11,260 bases of DNA from JBBKXP01 sp038251315. Its GTDB lineage: Bacteria; Pseudomonadota; Alphaproteobacteria; Rhodobacterales; Rhodobacteraceae. How positions within the stretch are numbered: the first letter of the stretch is position 1; each line of letters starts with the position of its first letter. The notes under the pieces were generated by a model that was not told where the DNA came from, made no database searches, and saw only the letters and a list, made by a program, of their open reading frames with translations. Made by a program: the position numbers and the translations under genes. The stretch is from assembly GCA_038251315.1 (NCBI GenBank), contig JBBSBK010000108.1:1-11260 (forward strand), given 5' to 3'. Of this stretch, positions 1 to 6,701 are shown in pieces.

Positions 1-486
1 GCCGATGCCTGACAGCAGATGCAACGTGATCGCACAGACGGCCAACACGACCGCCAATCCGCCCGCCAGCAGCGCCAGCCCGGCCAGCGTCTTGCCTGCA
101 ATGAACTGCCAGCGGTGCAGGGGCCGGGTCATGATCAGCGCCAATGTCTGGCGGCCGAGTTCGCTGACCGCGGCGCGATAGCCGATCAGGGTCGCGATGG
201 CGGCACCGATGATTTCGGTTTGCTCAATCGCACCGCGCAGCAGGCGAAGGGGATAGAACTCGGGCGGCGCGATAGCATTTACCGGCTTGCCCAGAGCCAG
301 AAGCGTGGCACGGGCCTGATCGTAGGTGGCCACGTCGGTTGCCAGGGCAATCGCCCCGGTCATCAACGATGTCACCGCAGCAACGATCAGAAAGATCGTG
401 ATGATGATGATGAACCGGTCGCGGCTGGCAGCGACGATGTCCTTTCGGGCGATCACGCCAGCGGGAGTGAGGGCGTGATCAGACAT
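1..486 (-). CDS. ABC-2 type transporter permease (3' part outside window)
   Basis: Membrane subunit of an ABC transporter, the third gene of a minus-strand set after an ATPase and another permease. 162 codons are visible from an ATG at 486 and the frame is still open at base 1. A polar N-terminus with VIARKDIVAASRDR (residues 11-24) is followed by a first hydrophobic segment (about 25-49). A periplasmic-like stretch follows, then a second segment (about 91-103), the typical ABC-2 coupling region GRQTLALIMTRPLHRWQF (111-128) and a third segment (133-158). The start overlaps the end of the upstream permease by 8 bp, which suggests translational coupling. The substrate cannot be told. The two different permeases probably form a heterodimer; this is inference. 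Confidence 0.85.
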   Translation of the reverse strand, partial: MSDHALTPAGVIARKDIVAASRDRFIIIITIFLIVAAVTSLMTGAIALATDVATYDQARATLLALGKPVNAIAPPEFYPLRLLRGAIEQTEIIGAAIATLIGYRAAVSELGRQTLALIMTRPLHRWQFIAGKTLAGLALLAGGLAVVLAVCAITLHLLSGIG

Positions 487-1411
487 CGACGTCTCCTTGG
501 GTGCGGTCCATCGTGATGAGGGCGTAAGCAGCAAAGCCGGCGGCGATTGCGGTGGCACCGCCAAGGCCCAGCGTCGGAGCGATTGCGGATCTCACGATGA
601 AGTTTACGGTCAGGAAGTCCAGCAGCCGGGCAGATGCAATCTTGTAACTTTCGGCCAGCGAAAGTGGCCCCACCAACCAGCCTGTCCAATGAAAGAAGGT
701 CGTATCGGGGGCTGCGGCCAGGGCAGAGACCGGGTTGATCGCGGCAGTCGGATGAATGTTTCCGGTCAGTGACGGCAGGATGAACGTCAGGGTCAGCCAG
801 ATTGTGACAGGGATCAGCAGGCCGACAGATTCGGATCGTGTCTGCGCTGCGAACGCCAGTCCAAGCAAGGCGAACATCAGCATATAAAGGGCCGAAAGAC
901 CGAAGAAAGCGGACAGCTTCAGCCAGGCCGCGCCGCTCAACGTGGCCCCCGGCAATACCAGAAAAGTCAGCACGCTGACGATCGCAGCGATTCCGGTCAG
1001 ACAGGCGACAAGAAGAGTCACAGCTTCCAACTTGCCCACCGCATAGTCCCATGACGACAGACCGCGCGTGGCGATCAGGGGCAGCGTGCCGCTCTTGCGG
1101 TCCATCGCCGCCAGTTGATTGCCGACGACGATCGCCGCCAGAACGCCGATCAGCCCGACGTAGATCACCATGTTGCGCAGTAGCGACAGGGGCGAGATGT
1201 CCAAGACCGGATTGGGCGGCACCTGCTGGCCAGCGGTGGTGAGAAATCTGGCCGCGTTCAAATAGATGCCATCGACCGTGGTTGTGGCCGACCAGCCCAA
1301 CCATGCGGACAACAGCACCAGGACAACGAAAAGCGCCGCCAACAGCGTCACACTTCGTTCGCGCAGGATAAGGGCAATTGACTGGCGGGCGATCAAGTGG
1401 GATGGCGACAT
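479..1411 (-). CDS. ABC-2 type transporter permease
   Basis: Integral membrane subunit of an ABC-2 family transporter, about 310 residues. About six hydrophobic segments are visible (counting from the GTG at 1414: 22-40, 82-98, 131-153, 168-190, 196-214, 283-302). The first two are separated by a roughly 40-residue extracytoplasmic loop. Between helices 2 and 3 lies RKSGTLPLIATRGLSSWDYA, the coupling region typical of ABC-2 permeases, where the chain meets the ATPase. Two starts are possible: GTG at 1414 (4-bp overlap with the ATPase stop) or ATG at 1411 (TGATG overlap). I prefer 1411 because the AGGGG ribosome site is then 7 bases away. The 3' end overlaps the next permease by 8 bp. The substrate is unknown; the gene set resembles NosFY-like or general drug/lipid export modules, but nothing here decides. 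Confidence 0.88.
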   Translation of the reverse strand: MSPSHLIARQSIALILRERSVTLLAALFVVLVLLSAWLGWSATTTVDGIYLNAARFLTTAGQQVPPNPVLDISPLSLLRNMVIYVGLIGVLAAIVVGNQLAAMDRKSGTLPLIATRGLSSWDYAVGKLEAVTLLVACLTGIAAIVSVLTFLVLPGATLSGAAWLKLSAFFGLSALYMLMFALLGLAFAAQTRSESVGLLIPVTIWLTLTFILPSLTGNIHPTAAINPVSALAAAPDTTFFHWTGWLVGPLSLAESYKIASARLLDFLTVNFIVRSAIAPTLGLGGATAIAAGFAAYALITMDRTQGDVDV

Positions 1412-2160
1412 CACGTAGCCCCTGCCAGCCGACCAAGCGGTGTGAGAGACAGATAGAGATCCTCCAGCGAGGCGTCGTTGCCATACAGGGCGGTGACGGC
1501 ATCGATAGTGTCGTGAAAGATCAGCTTGCCATGACCCAGCACCCCGATGGACGTGCAGGTCCGCGCGATCTCGGAAATCAGGTGCGTGTTCATGAAAACC
1601 GTCATGCTGAAGTCGGTGTTCAGCCGTTTGATCAGATCGCGCAGGGTCTTGATCCCCATCGGATCGAGTCCCGAGGTTGGTTCGTCCAAAAACAACACCT
1701 TGGGGCGGTGCAGGATGGCTTGCGCCAGACCGATGCGCTGCCGCATGCCCTTGGAAAAGGTGCCGACACGTCGGTCGGCCAAGTCAGTGCAGACCAGAAA
1801 CGCAAGGGTTTCGTCGACACGCGCGTTGACGTCATCGATGCCCGACAGCCGCGCGAAGAAGCTGAGGTTCTCGCGCGCGGTCAAGGTGTCGTAAAGCCGC
1901 ACGTTCTCCGGGACGTAACCGATGACGCGGCGCACCCCGAGCGGGTCGGTCCTGATGTCGTGACCGTCAATCAGCGCCGTGCCGGAATACGGGCGGGCCA
2001 GTGTCGTGAGCATGTGAACCGTCGTCGTCTTGCCAGCACCGTTGTGACCCAGAAAGCCGAATACCTCTTTGCCCGGTATATCGAAGGTCAAATCGTCTAC
2101 GATCGTTTGCCCGCCCAATCGCTGGGTCAGATGGTTGATCGAAATGATGGGGGCGGTCAT
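1411..2160 (-). CDS. ABC transporter ATP-binding protein
   Basis: Nucleotide-binding subunit that drives the two permeases encoded just downstream. In the 249-residue chain all ABC motifs are present: Walker A GHNGAGKT (38-45), a Q-loop position where Glu replaces Gln (GYVPEN, 81-86), signature FSKGMRQR (135-142), Walker B VLFLDE (155-160), D-loop SGLDP (163-167) and switch histidine in NTHLISE (191-197). The Glu in the Q-loop and the length fit the CcmA/NosF-like ATPase class that pairs with ABC-2 permeases. The ATG at 2160 is preferred over the ATG at 2172, because GGGA lies 6 bases upstream of 2160 whereas the AGGGA before 2172 abuts the codon. The stop overlaps the permease start. No promoter is obvious in the decayed DNA upstream. 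Confidence 0.93.
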   Translation of the reverse strand: MTAPIISINHLTQRLGGQTIVDDLTFDIPGKEVFGFLGHNGAGKTTTVHMLTTLARPYSGTALIDGHDIRTDPLGVRRVIGYVPENVRLYDTLTARENLSFFARLSGIDDVNARVDETLAFLVCTDLADRRVGTFSKGMRQRIGLAQAILHRPKVLFLDEPTSGLDPMGIKTLRDLIKRLNTDFSMTVFMNTHLISEIARTCTSIGVLGHGKLIFHDTIDAVTALYGNDASLEDLYLSLTPLGRLAGAT

Positions 2161-2317
2161 TGGCGGTCCCATTCCCTGTCAATCGGCCGCAACGGGCCAC
2201 GGCACCGGAATAATCGACGCGCAGGCGCTTGGGCGTGTCCGAGACGTTACAAGTCTGCAATGAAAAGGGGCGGCGACACGGCCACGGCAACGTCTTGCAT
2301 TACGTCTTTGCAATGCT

Positions 2318-2370
2318 GTTGACACGCAGTTGCGTGATGCTGGAGTCAGACCATGGGTTAGACACGCAGT
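2318..2370. repeat. Short direct repeat next to transposase remnant
   Basis: The core GACACGCAGT occurs at 2321-2330 and again at 2361-2370, each preceded by GTT or GTTA, so that 13 of 14 positions agree at a 40-bp spacing. It lies about 70 bp beyond the 3' side of the IS256-like transposase fragment, so it could be leftover terminal sequence of that element or an old target-site duplication. It is too short to assign a role. Confidence 0.3.
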
Positions 2371-2440
2371 AGGGGAGCCTTCTGGATGGCACGGTTTTAT
2401 CGATCGACGATCGGTTCGGTCTTGTTGGCACCGGGGCGAG

Positions 2441-2761
2441 GGTCGGCGCATGACTGTCGGCGGTCCGGGCGAGGTGGAATTGGCAGCGCTCCCATGTCGC
2501 ATCGCCAAGGTCTGCCCTGTGCGTCCGGCGCGCGGCCCGGCGTGATTTGCCGGAGACGACATACTCGACTCCGCGCAGCCCGCGCGCCCGGTGGCTCTCC
2601 AGTAGGGCGCCAGTGAATTTCGGTCTCGCACATCGCGACTGAGAGGCCGGCGCCCGACGACGCTCGTCCGGACCGATGCCGATCGTCGACAACCATGTTG
2701 CGGCTAACCCACGGACCCGTGGCTGATTGCGCATATCATTATGCTGCTTCGGGCGAAGATA
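2441..2761 (-). pseudogene. IS256-family transposase fragment, frameshifted
   Basis: Remnant of a Mutator-like DDE transposase. The minus strand reads TWLSTIGIGPDERRR (2698-2654), then in another frame GLSVAMCETEIHWR (2648-2607), then back in the first frame a stretch with LLESHRARGLRGVEYVVS (about 2605-2552) and LGDATWERCQFHLA (2509-2468). These match, in order and spacing, the IS256 family core: the segment after the first catalytic Asp, the (V/I)SD motif and the W-x-R-C-x-x-H motif. Spacing implies a 1-base loss near 2650 and a 2-base loss near 2606. The second catalytic Asp (VSD) now reads VSG. Only about 100 of the usual roughly 400 residues remain and no intact terminal repeats are seen. 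The flanks 2161-2440 and 2762-2947 hold nothing I can name. Confidence 0.72.
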
Positions 2762-2971
2762 TGACTCGGAAGTTCGTCCGGATTCATTGGGGATTTGACA
2801 CTCCGCTTCGGGATGAAGAGAAAGCATGAATTTCTGGCTGAACGTGCGAGGTTGAAGGCTATGTTCTTTTCAAGCGCGCCCTAAATCAATCGCCGAAACC
2901 CCCCGGGGACCCTGGGCATCCTGAACGCAACCGCGGGAGACACGAGACTGAGAGCTTATCTGGCGATCCTT

Positions 2972-4384
2972 TTGATTTTGATCTCGTTCGGGGTCCTCGA
3001 ATTCGCGCGGCGTGGCGTTGAGATCAGGCACTTTGATATCGGTCAGACCCCTGTCACCGGATATGCGCGGGCCGGGGCAGACGGCCCGGTCGTTGTTGTC
3101 GCGCATGGCTTTGCGGGCTCGCAGCAGATGATGCAAGGGTATGCGCTGCCGTTGGCGCAGGCGGGGTATCGGGTTTTCGTGTTTGAATTTCTGGGGCATG
3201 GGCGCAATTCGGTCCCGATGTCGGGCGATGTCACATCGGTTGATGGGACGACCCGGCTGTTGGTCGACCAGACATCAGAGGTCATTGATGCCGTGGCCCT
3301 GAACGGTGGCAAGGTCGCGCTGCTGGGCCATTCCATGGCGACCGACATTCTTGCGCGGGTCGCGGCAAACCGTTCCGATATTGGTCCGGTCGTGCTGATC
3401 TCGGCCTTCTCGAATGCGATTGATGCCACCATGCCTGATGACCTGTTGTTGGTGACAGGCGCGTGGGAAACGCAGTTGCGGGCCTTTGCGCAAAAGGCGT
3501 TACAGAAGGTCGACCCCAGCGCCGTCGAGGGGAGCATTGCGACAAAGGGCACCGTACAGCGCCGCGTCGTTGTCGCGCCCTTCACCGAGCATGTGTCGGT
3601 TCTGCAGAGTCGTGCCGGCAGGGCCGCGGCCGTTGCCTGGCTTGACCGGGCTTACGCACGCCGGTCAGACGTCATCACTCCGCCGACCGGATGGGCCATC
3701 CTTGGGCTGCTCGCTGGACTGGTACTGATCTTTCGGCGAATCGCAGGCTTTTTGCCGAAAACTGTGCAGGACGACCCGCGTCCCAGCGGCACGCAAACCG
3801 CCATCCTGATCCTTTTGCCCGCAATCCTGGCCCCTTTGATCGCCGTTGCCTTGGACCCGCACTTTCTGCCCGTCCTGGTTGCCGATTATCTGGGTCTGCA
3901 TCTGTTCATTTACGGCGCCTTGCAGTTGGTGATGCTGACGGTCTGGGGCCTGATCCGGTGGCGGCTGACCTGGCTGGCCTTTGCGGTGCTTTTGCTCTGG
4001 TGCGCCGTGTTTGGCATTGCCCTTGATCGCTTTGCCGCGAATTTCTGGCCGACGGCGGGGCGGTTGTGGATCATCGCCGTCCTGATGATCGGTGCCGTGC
4101 CTTATATGGTGTCCGATGCAATACTGACCGCAAACAGCCGCGTTCTCGTCCGACTTTGCATTCGGGGTGGTTTCCTGCTGTCGCTCGGCATTGCTGTGGC
4201 ACTGGATTTCGAAGGCTTGTTCTTTCTGATGCTGATCGCGCCGGTGCTGATCTTGTTCTATCTGGTGTTTGGAACAATGGGGCGGGATCTCTCGGTCAGG
4301 TCATCATCGCTGTCATCCGGTCTTGCGCTTGGCATCGTGCTGGCTTGGGCCCTGGGAGTCAGCTTTCCGCTGTTTCAGGGTTAG
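2972..4384 (+). CDS. Alpha/beta hydrolase fused to polytopic membrane domain
   Basis: A 470-residue protein in two parts. Residues 1-10 form the end of a hydrophobic anchor. Residues about 38-230 are an alpha/beta hydrolase: oxyanion-side HGFAGS (45-50), nucleophile elbow GHSMA (119-123, Ser121), likely acid Glu166 after the strand LLLVTGA, and likely catalytic His207 in FTEHVSV. Residues about 241-466 hold seven or eight hydrophobic helices (about 241-254, 276-296, 303-329, 333-351, 364-383, 398-434, 446-466). The hydrolase part is probably extracytoplasmic if the N-terminus is a signal anchor; substrate unknown. The start is uncertain. The TTG at 2972 cuts into the hydrophobic segment. The frame is open upstream, and a CTG at 2948, 7 bases after GGGAGA, would restore a full anchor (LRAYLAILLILISFGVL). 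No neighbour is clearly in an operon with it. Confidence 0.8.
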   Translation: MILISFGVLEFARRGVEIRHFDIGQTPVTGYARAGADGPVVVVAHGFAGSQQMMQGYALPLAQAGYRVFVFEFLGHGRNSVPMSGDVTSVDGTTRLLVDQTSEVIDAVALNGGKVALLGHSMATDILARVAANRSDIGPVVLISAFSNAIDATMPDDLLLVTGAWETQLRAFAQKALQKVDPSAVEGSIATKGTVQRRVVVAPFTEHVSVLQSRAGRAAAVAWLDRAYARRSDVITPPTGWAILGLLAGLVLIFRRIAGFLPKTVQDDPRPSGTQTAILILLPAILAPLIAVALDPHFLPVLVADYLGLHLFIYGALQLVMLTVWGLIRWRLTWLAFAVLLLWCAVFGIALDRFAANFWPTAGRLWIIAVLMIGAVPYMVSDAILTANSRVLVRLCIRGGFLLSLGIAVALDFEGLFFLMLIAPVLILFYLVFGTMGRDLSVRSSSLSSGLALGIVLAWALGVSFPLFQG

Positions 4385-4478
4385 CCGGCTTCTATGGCCA
4401 TCTTTGCCAGGCGTCCTGACCCTTGGATCGGTCTGGCGATCTGTCCATGGAACGGCCGACCAAGCTCGGCACGTTCAA

Positions 4479-4993
4479 TTAATGCCTGCAACAATCTTCC
4501 TGCAGGTCTACCCGTTGTCCTCCCGAAGTATCTTCCTCGCCGATCTCAATAGCGATGGGAACGTCACGCCATACCTTGCGACGAGTCTTAGAGTCGACGA
4601 CTTCTCGCTTTACCCAATCAAAGTCGGTTATGGTGTCAACATCCTGTGCAGCCTTCCCTGCCTCAAGGAAGGCGCTGATCACGCGCAGTTCTTAGATAAC
4701 GGTTGAGAGGATCCCTGACCCGCCAATCGCGTCCACCGCATTCGCCTCGGATGCGTCAAGATATCGTCGCAGCCGATCCTACTCTGCGCTGCATTCGACA
4801 TCCTTTATTTGGCGATCCATGAGCGCTCGTTGGGCGATAACTTGACGCTCGGCGTCGCGTGGATCGCAGGACCTGGTTGACCGCTCGAAAGCGGGCTTCG
4901 GCCCGTATATTTTGCGCAGACTTGTGGGATGCGGATGTTGATGTGATAAATCCCGCCACGAACCCGAGTGTGCGCAACCTTTGGAAGCGTCAT
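4479..4993 (-). pseudogene. Tyrosine-recombinase (phage/island integrase) remnant
   Basis: Starting from ATG at 4993 the minus strand reads MTLPKVAHTRVRGGIYHINI, like the N-terminus of integrases that begin with a small 'RGG.Y..R.R.P' arm-binding fold. Near 4898 the frame shifts by one base and continues with FERSTRSCDPRDAERQVIAQ, the usual 'LxTxDPxEAExR' segment. It then carries two in-frame stops (TAG 4779-4781, TAA 4692-4694), yet remains protein-like through DRLRRYLDASEANAV and DFDWVKREVVDS to a final stop at 4479. About 170 codons remain; the catalytic domain with R…HxxR…Y is absent. It starts 126 bp from the 3' end of tRNA-Thr and is transcribed away from it, the usual arrangement at an integrated element. 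The family call rests on pattern recognition; no search was run. Confidence 0.65.
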
Positions 4994-5009
4994 GAGGTGA
5001 AATGCTTTG

Positions 5010-5062
5010 CCTTACATTTTGTCTTACACTTCTGCAGCCTATCTGTAAGACAAAGTGTAAGG
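5010..5062. promoter_or_regulatory. 19-bp inverted repeat upstream of integrase remnant
   Basis: Left arm 5010-5028 and right arm 5044-5062 are complementary at 18 of 19 positions (the exception is a possible G-T pair), around a 15-base spacer. Each arm itself holds two copies of the hexamer CTTACA/TGTAAG, 12 bp apart (5011 and 5023; 5044 and 5056), so four sites are arranged as a symmetric quartet, each pair about one helical turn apart. The element lies 16 bp ahead of the integrase remnant's start and about 57 bp from the tRNA 3' end. A protein-binding array (integrase arm sites, excisionase sites or an operator) is the best guess. No T-run follows on the minus strand, so it is not a simple terminator. 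Confidence 0.6.
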
Positions 5063-5082
5063 AAAAAAAGCCAAAGGGCCCC
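5063..5082 (-). terminator. Possible weak terminator of tRNA-Thr
   Basis: On the minus strand, 37 bp after the tRNA 3' end, GGCC-CTTT-GGC can form a short stem directly followed by seven T residues (5063-5069). The T-run is good but the stem is only 3-4 pairs, so efficiency is doubtful. Confidence 0.3.
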
Positions 5083-5118
5083 TATTTTCTGCAATTAATT
5101 GAAAACATTGGGAATAAA

Positions 5119-5193
5119 TGGTGCTGTGAGAGAGGATTGAACTCTCGACCTCACCCTTACCAAGGGTGTGCTCTACCACTGAGCTACCACAGC
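5119..5193 (-). tRNA. tRNA-Thr(GGT), CCA encoded
   Basis: Reads GCTGTGG at the 5' acceptor strand and TCACAGC at the 3' strand (six Watson-Crick pairs and one G-T), followed by discriminator A and an encoded CCA (5119-5121). The anticodon arm is CACCC-TTGGTAA-GGGTG, giving anticodon GGT for threonine codon ACC. The T arm is GAGAG-TTCAATC-CTCTC, with the conserved TTC. The D arm GCTCAGTGGTAGAGC is complete. Its 3' half lies next to the integrase remnant and is the probable attachment site. The adjacent gene on the right is divergent (plus strand), so the tRNA is transcribed alone. Confidence 0.96.
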
Positions 5194-5206
5194 ACGTCTG
5201 CGGCGC

Positions 5207-5235
5207 CAATTAGCGGGAACTCCCCATTGGCGCAA
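5207..5235 (-). promoter_or_regulatory. Likely sigma-70 promoter of tRNA-Thr, inside an inverted repeat
   Basis: On the minus strand TTGCGC (5235-5230) and TAATTG (5212-5207) are separated by exactly 17 bases, and the -10 box ends 13 bases before the tRNA 5' end, a spacing that fits a tRNA promoter. The two boxes overlap the arms of an 8-bp inverted repeat, GCGCCAAT (5203-5210) and ATTGGCGC (5226-5233). This could bind a regulator or be coincidental. Confidence 0.5.
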
Positions 5236-5279
5236 GCCCTGACTGGACGGTTTTTGCCGACGCTGCTAACAGGGCGGAC

Positions 5280-5426
5280 ATGGAGCAGAAATCAGGCGAC
5301 AAAGGGGCCGCCAAGGCCCCTCAGACCCGCGAGGACCGCCTGAAAGCGGCGCTCAGGGCCAATATGGCTCGGCGCAAGGCGCAGGCCAAGGCCCGCGGTG
5401 TCACCGTCAAAGACAAGAAAGACTAA
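5280..5426 (+). CDS. Small basic protein ahead of murA (48 aa)
   Basis: ATG at 5280 to TAA at 5424-5426, 48 residues, rich in Lys, Arg and Ala. It starts MEQKSGDKGAAKAPQ and has a helical basic core RLKAALRANMARRKAQAKAR (20-39). AGGGCGG lies just upstream as a ribosome site. The stop is 3 bp before the murA start, so the two are almost certainly co-transcribed. I recall similar short proteins with a 'LKAALRANMARRKAQ' core ahead of murA in Rhodobacterales genomes, which supports a real conserved gene, but no function is known to me. The charge pattern suggests nucleic-acid or ribosome binding; this is inference only. Confidence 0.72.
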   Translation: MEQKSGDKGAAKAPQTREDRLKAALRANMARRKAQAKARGVTVKDKKD

Positions 5427-5429
5427 CAT

Positions 5430-6701
5430 ATGGATTCCATCGTCGTCACCGGCGGCATACCGCTCAAGGGGCAGATCCACATCGCCGGGGCCAAGAACGC
5501 CGCACTGACACTTATGCCGGCCACCCTGTTGACCGAAGAACCGCTGACCCTGACCAACACGCCGCGCCTGTCCGACATCGCGACGATGACGCAACTGCTG
5601 CAATCGTTGGGGGCCGAGATCACCGCGTTGCAGGACGGCAAGGTGCAGGCGATGTCGTCGCACGGTCGGGTCAGCAGCCACGCGGATTACGACATCGTGC
5701 GCAAAATGCGGGCTTCGAACCTGGTCCTGGGGCCGCTCTTGGCGCGCGAGGGGCATGCGGTCGTCTCGCTTCCCGGCGGCTGCGCGATCGGGGCGCGGCC
5801 GATGGATCTGCATATTCAGGGGCTGACGGCAATGGGGGCCAAGATCGAATTGAAGGACGGCTACCTGCATGCAAAAGCCAAGGGTGGCAAGCTCAGGGGC
5901 GCGGTCATCGACTTTGCCTTTGCGTCCGTGGGTGCCACCGAAAACATCCTGATGGCGGCGACGCTGGCCAAAGGGACCACGGTCATCAACAACGCCGCCC
6001 GTGAGCCAGAAATCGTCGATCTGGCGGCCTGCCTGCGCAAGATGGGCGCACAGATCGAGGGCGAAGGCACGTCGACGATCACCGTGCAGGGGGTCGACCG
6101 CCTGGGCGGCGCGACCCACCGGGTGGTAACGGACCGGATCGAATTGGGCACCTACATGCTGGCCCCGGTGATCGCCGGGGGCGAGGTGGAATGCGTCGGC
6201 GGCCGCCTCGATCTGGTCGGCGCGTTCGCCGAAAAGCTGGACGCGGCGGGGGTGTCAGTGAGTGAGACGACCAGCGGCCTCGAGGTAAAATGCAACGGCG
6301 ACCGCCCAAGGGCGGTGGATGTCGTCACCCAGCCGTTCCCCGGCTTTCCCACCGACCTGCAGGCGCAGATGATGGCGATGCTCTGCACCGCTGACGGAAC
6401 GTCGGTGCTGGAAGAAAAGATATTCGAGAACCGGTTCATGCATGCCCCCGAACTGGTCCGCATGGGGGCCGAGATCGACGTGCATGGCGGCACCGCCACA
6501 GTCCGGGGTGTGAAACGGATGAAGGGCGCGCCGGTGATGGCGACCGATCTGCGCGCCTCGGTGTCGCTGATCCTTGCCGGGCTGGCGGCGCAGGGCGAAA
6601 CCCAGGTGAACCGGGTCTATCACCTTGATCGCGGCTATGAACACGTCGAGGACAAGCTGCGCGGCGTAGGGGCCAAGATCAAAAGGGTGCCGGGACAATG
6701 A
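5430..6701 (+). CDS. murA: UDP-N-acetylglucosamine 1-carboxyvinyltransferase
   Basis: Cytoplasmic enzyme of the first committed step of peptidoglycan synthesis: transfers the enolpyruvyl group from phosphoenolpyruvate to UDP-GlcNAc. 423 residues, normal for MurA. Visible landmarks are GAKNAAL (20-26, the conserved Lys-Asn pair), RKMRAS (91-96), the active-site loop LPGGCAIGARPMDLH (114-128) with Cys118 (equivalent to E. coli Cys115, the fosfomycin target), FPTDLQAQ (306-313) with Asp309 (E. coli Asp305), and the C-terminal HLDRGYE (398-404). A catalytic Cys rather than Asp in the loop predicts a fosfomycin-sensitive enzyme; this is inference from family knowledge. The gene sits 3 bp after the small basic protein and overlaps the DUF2948 gene by 4 bp (ATGA), so all three are probably one transcript. 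No clear promoter is seen in 5236-5279. Confidence 0.98.
   Translation: MDSIVVTGGIPLKGQIHIAGAKNAALTLMPATLLTEEPLTLTNTPRLSDIATMTQLLQSLGAEITALQDGKVQAMSSHGRVSSHADYDIVRKMRASNLVLGPLLAREGHAVVSLPGGCAIGARPMDLHIQGLTAMGAKIELKDGYLHAKAKGGKLRGAVIDFAFASVGATENILMAATLAKGTTVINNAAREPEIVDLAACLRKMGAQIEGEGTSTITVQGVDRLGGATHRVVTDRIELGTYMLAPVIAGGEVECVGGRLDLVGAFAEKLDAAGVSVSETTSGLEVKCNGDRPRAVDVVTQPFPGFPTDLQAQMMAMLCTADGTSVLEEKIFENRFMHAPELVRMGAEIDVHGGTATVRGVKRMKGAPVMATDLRASVSLILAGLAAQGETQVNRVYHLDRGYEHVEDKLRGVGAKIKRVPGQ

Noticed and set aside
1378..2322. 314-codon plus-strand open frame opposite the ABC ATPase
   Set aside because: Antisense to a complete ABC ATPase with all motifs; an artefact of GC-rich third positions.
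2761..2884. Two short plus-strand frames (MTRKFVRIHWGFD… and MKRKHEFLAERARLK…) that look like one protein tail with a frameshift
   Set aside because: Only about 22 codons each, no ribosome site, no recognisable family, and next to decayed transposase sequence; not enough to call a gene.
5002..5343. 113-codon plus-strand open frame across the palindrome and tRNA
   Set aside because: It crosses a tRNA gene and an inverted repeat and overlaps the start of the small gene before murA in another frame; no protein features.
5292..6119. 275-codon minus-strand open frame opposite murA
   Set aside because: Antisense to an unmistakable murA, with shadow composition.
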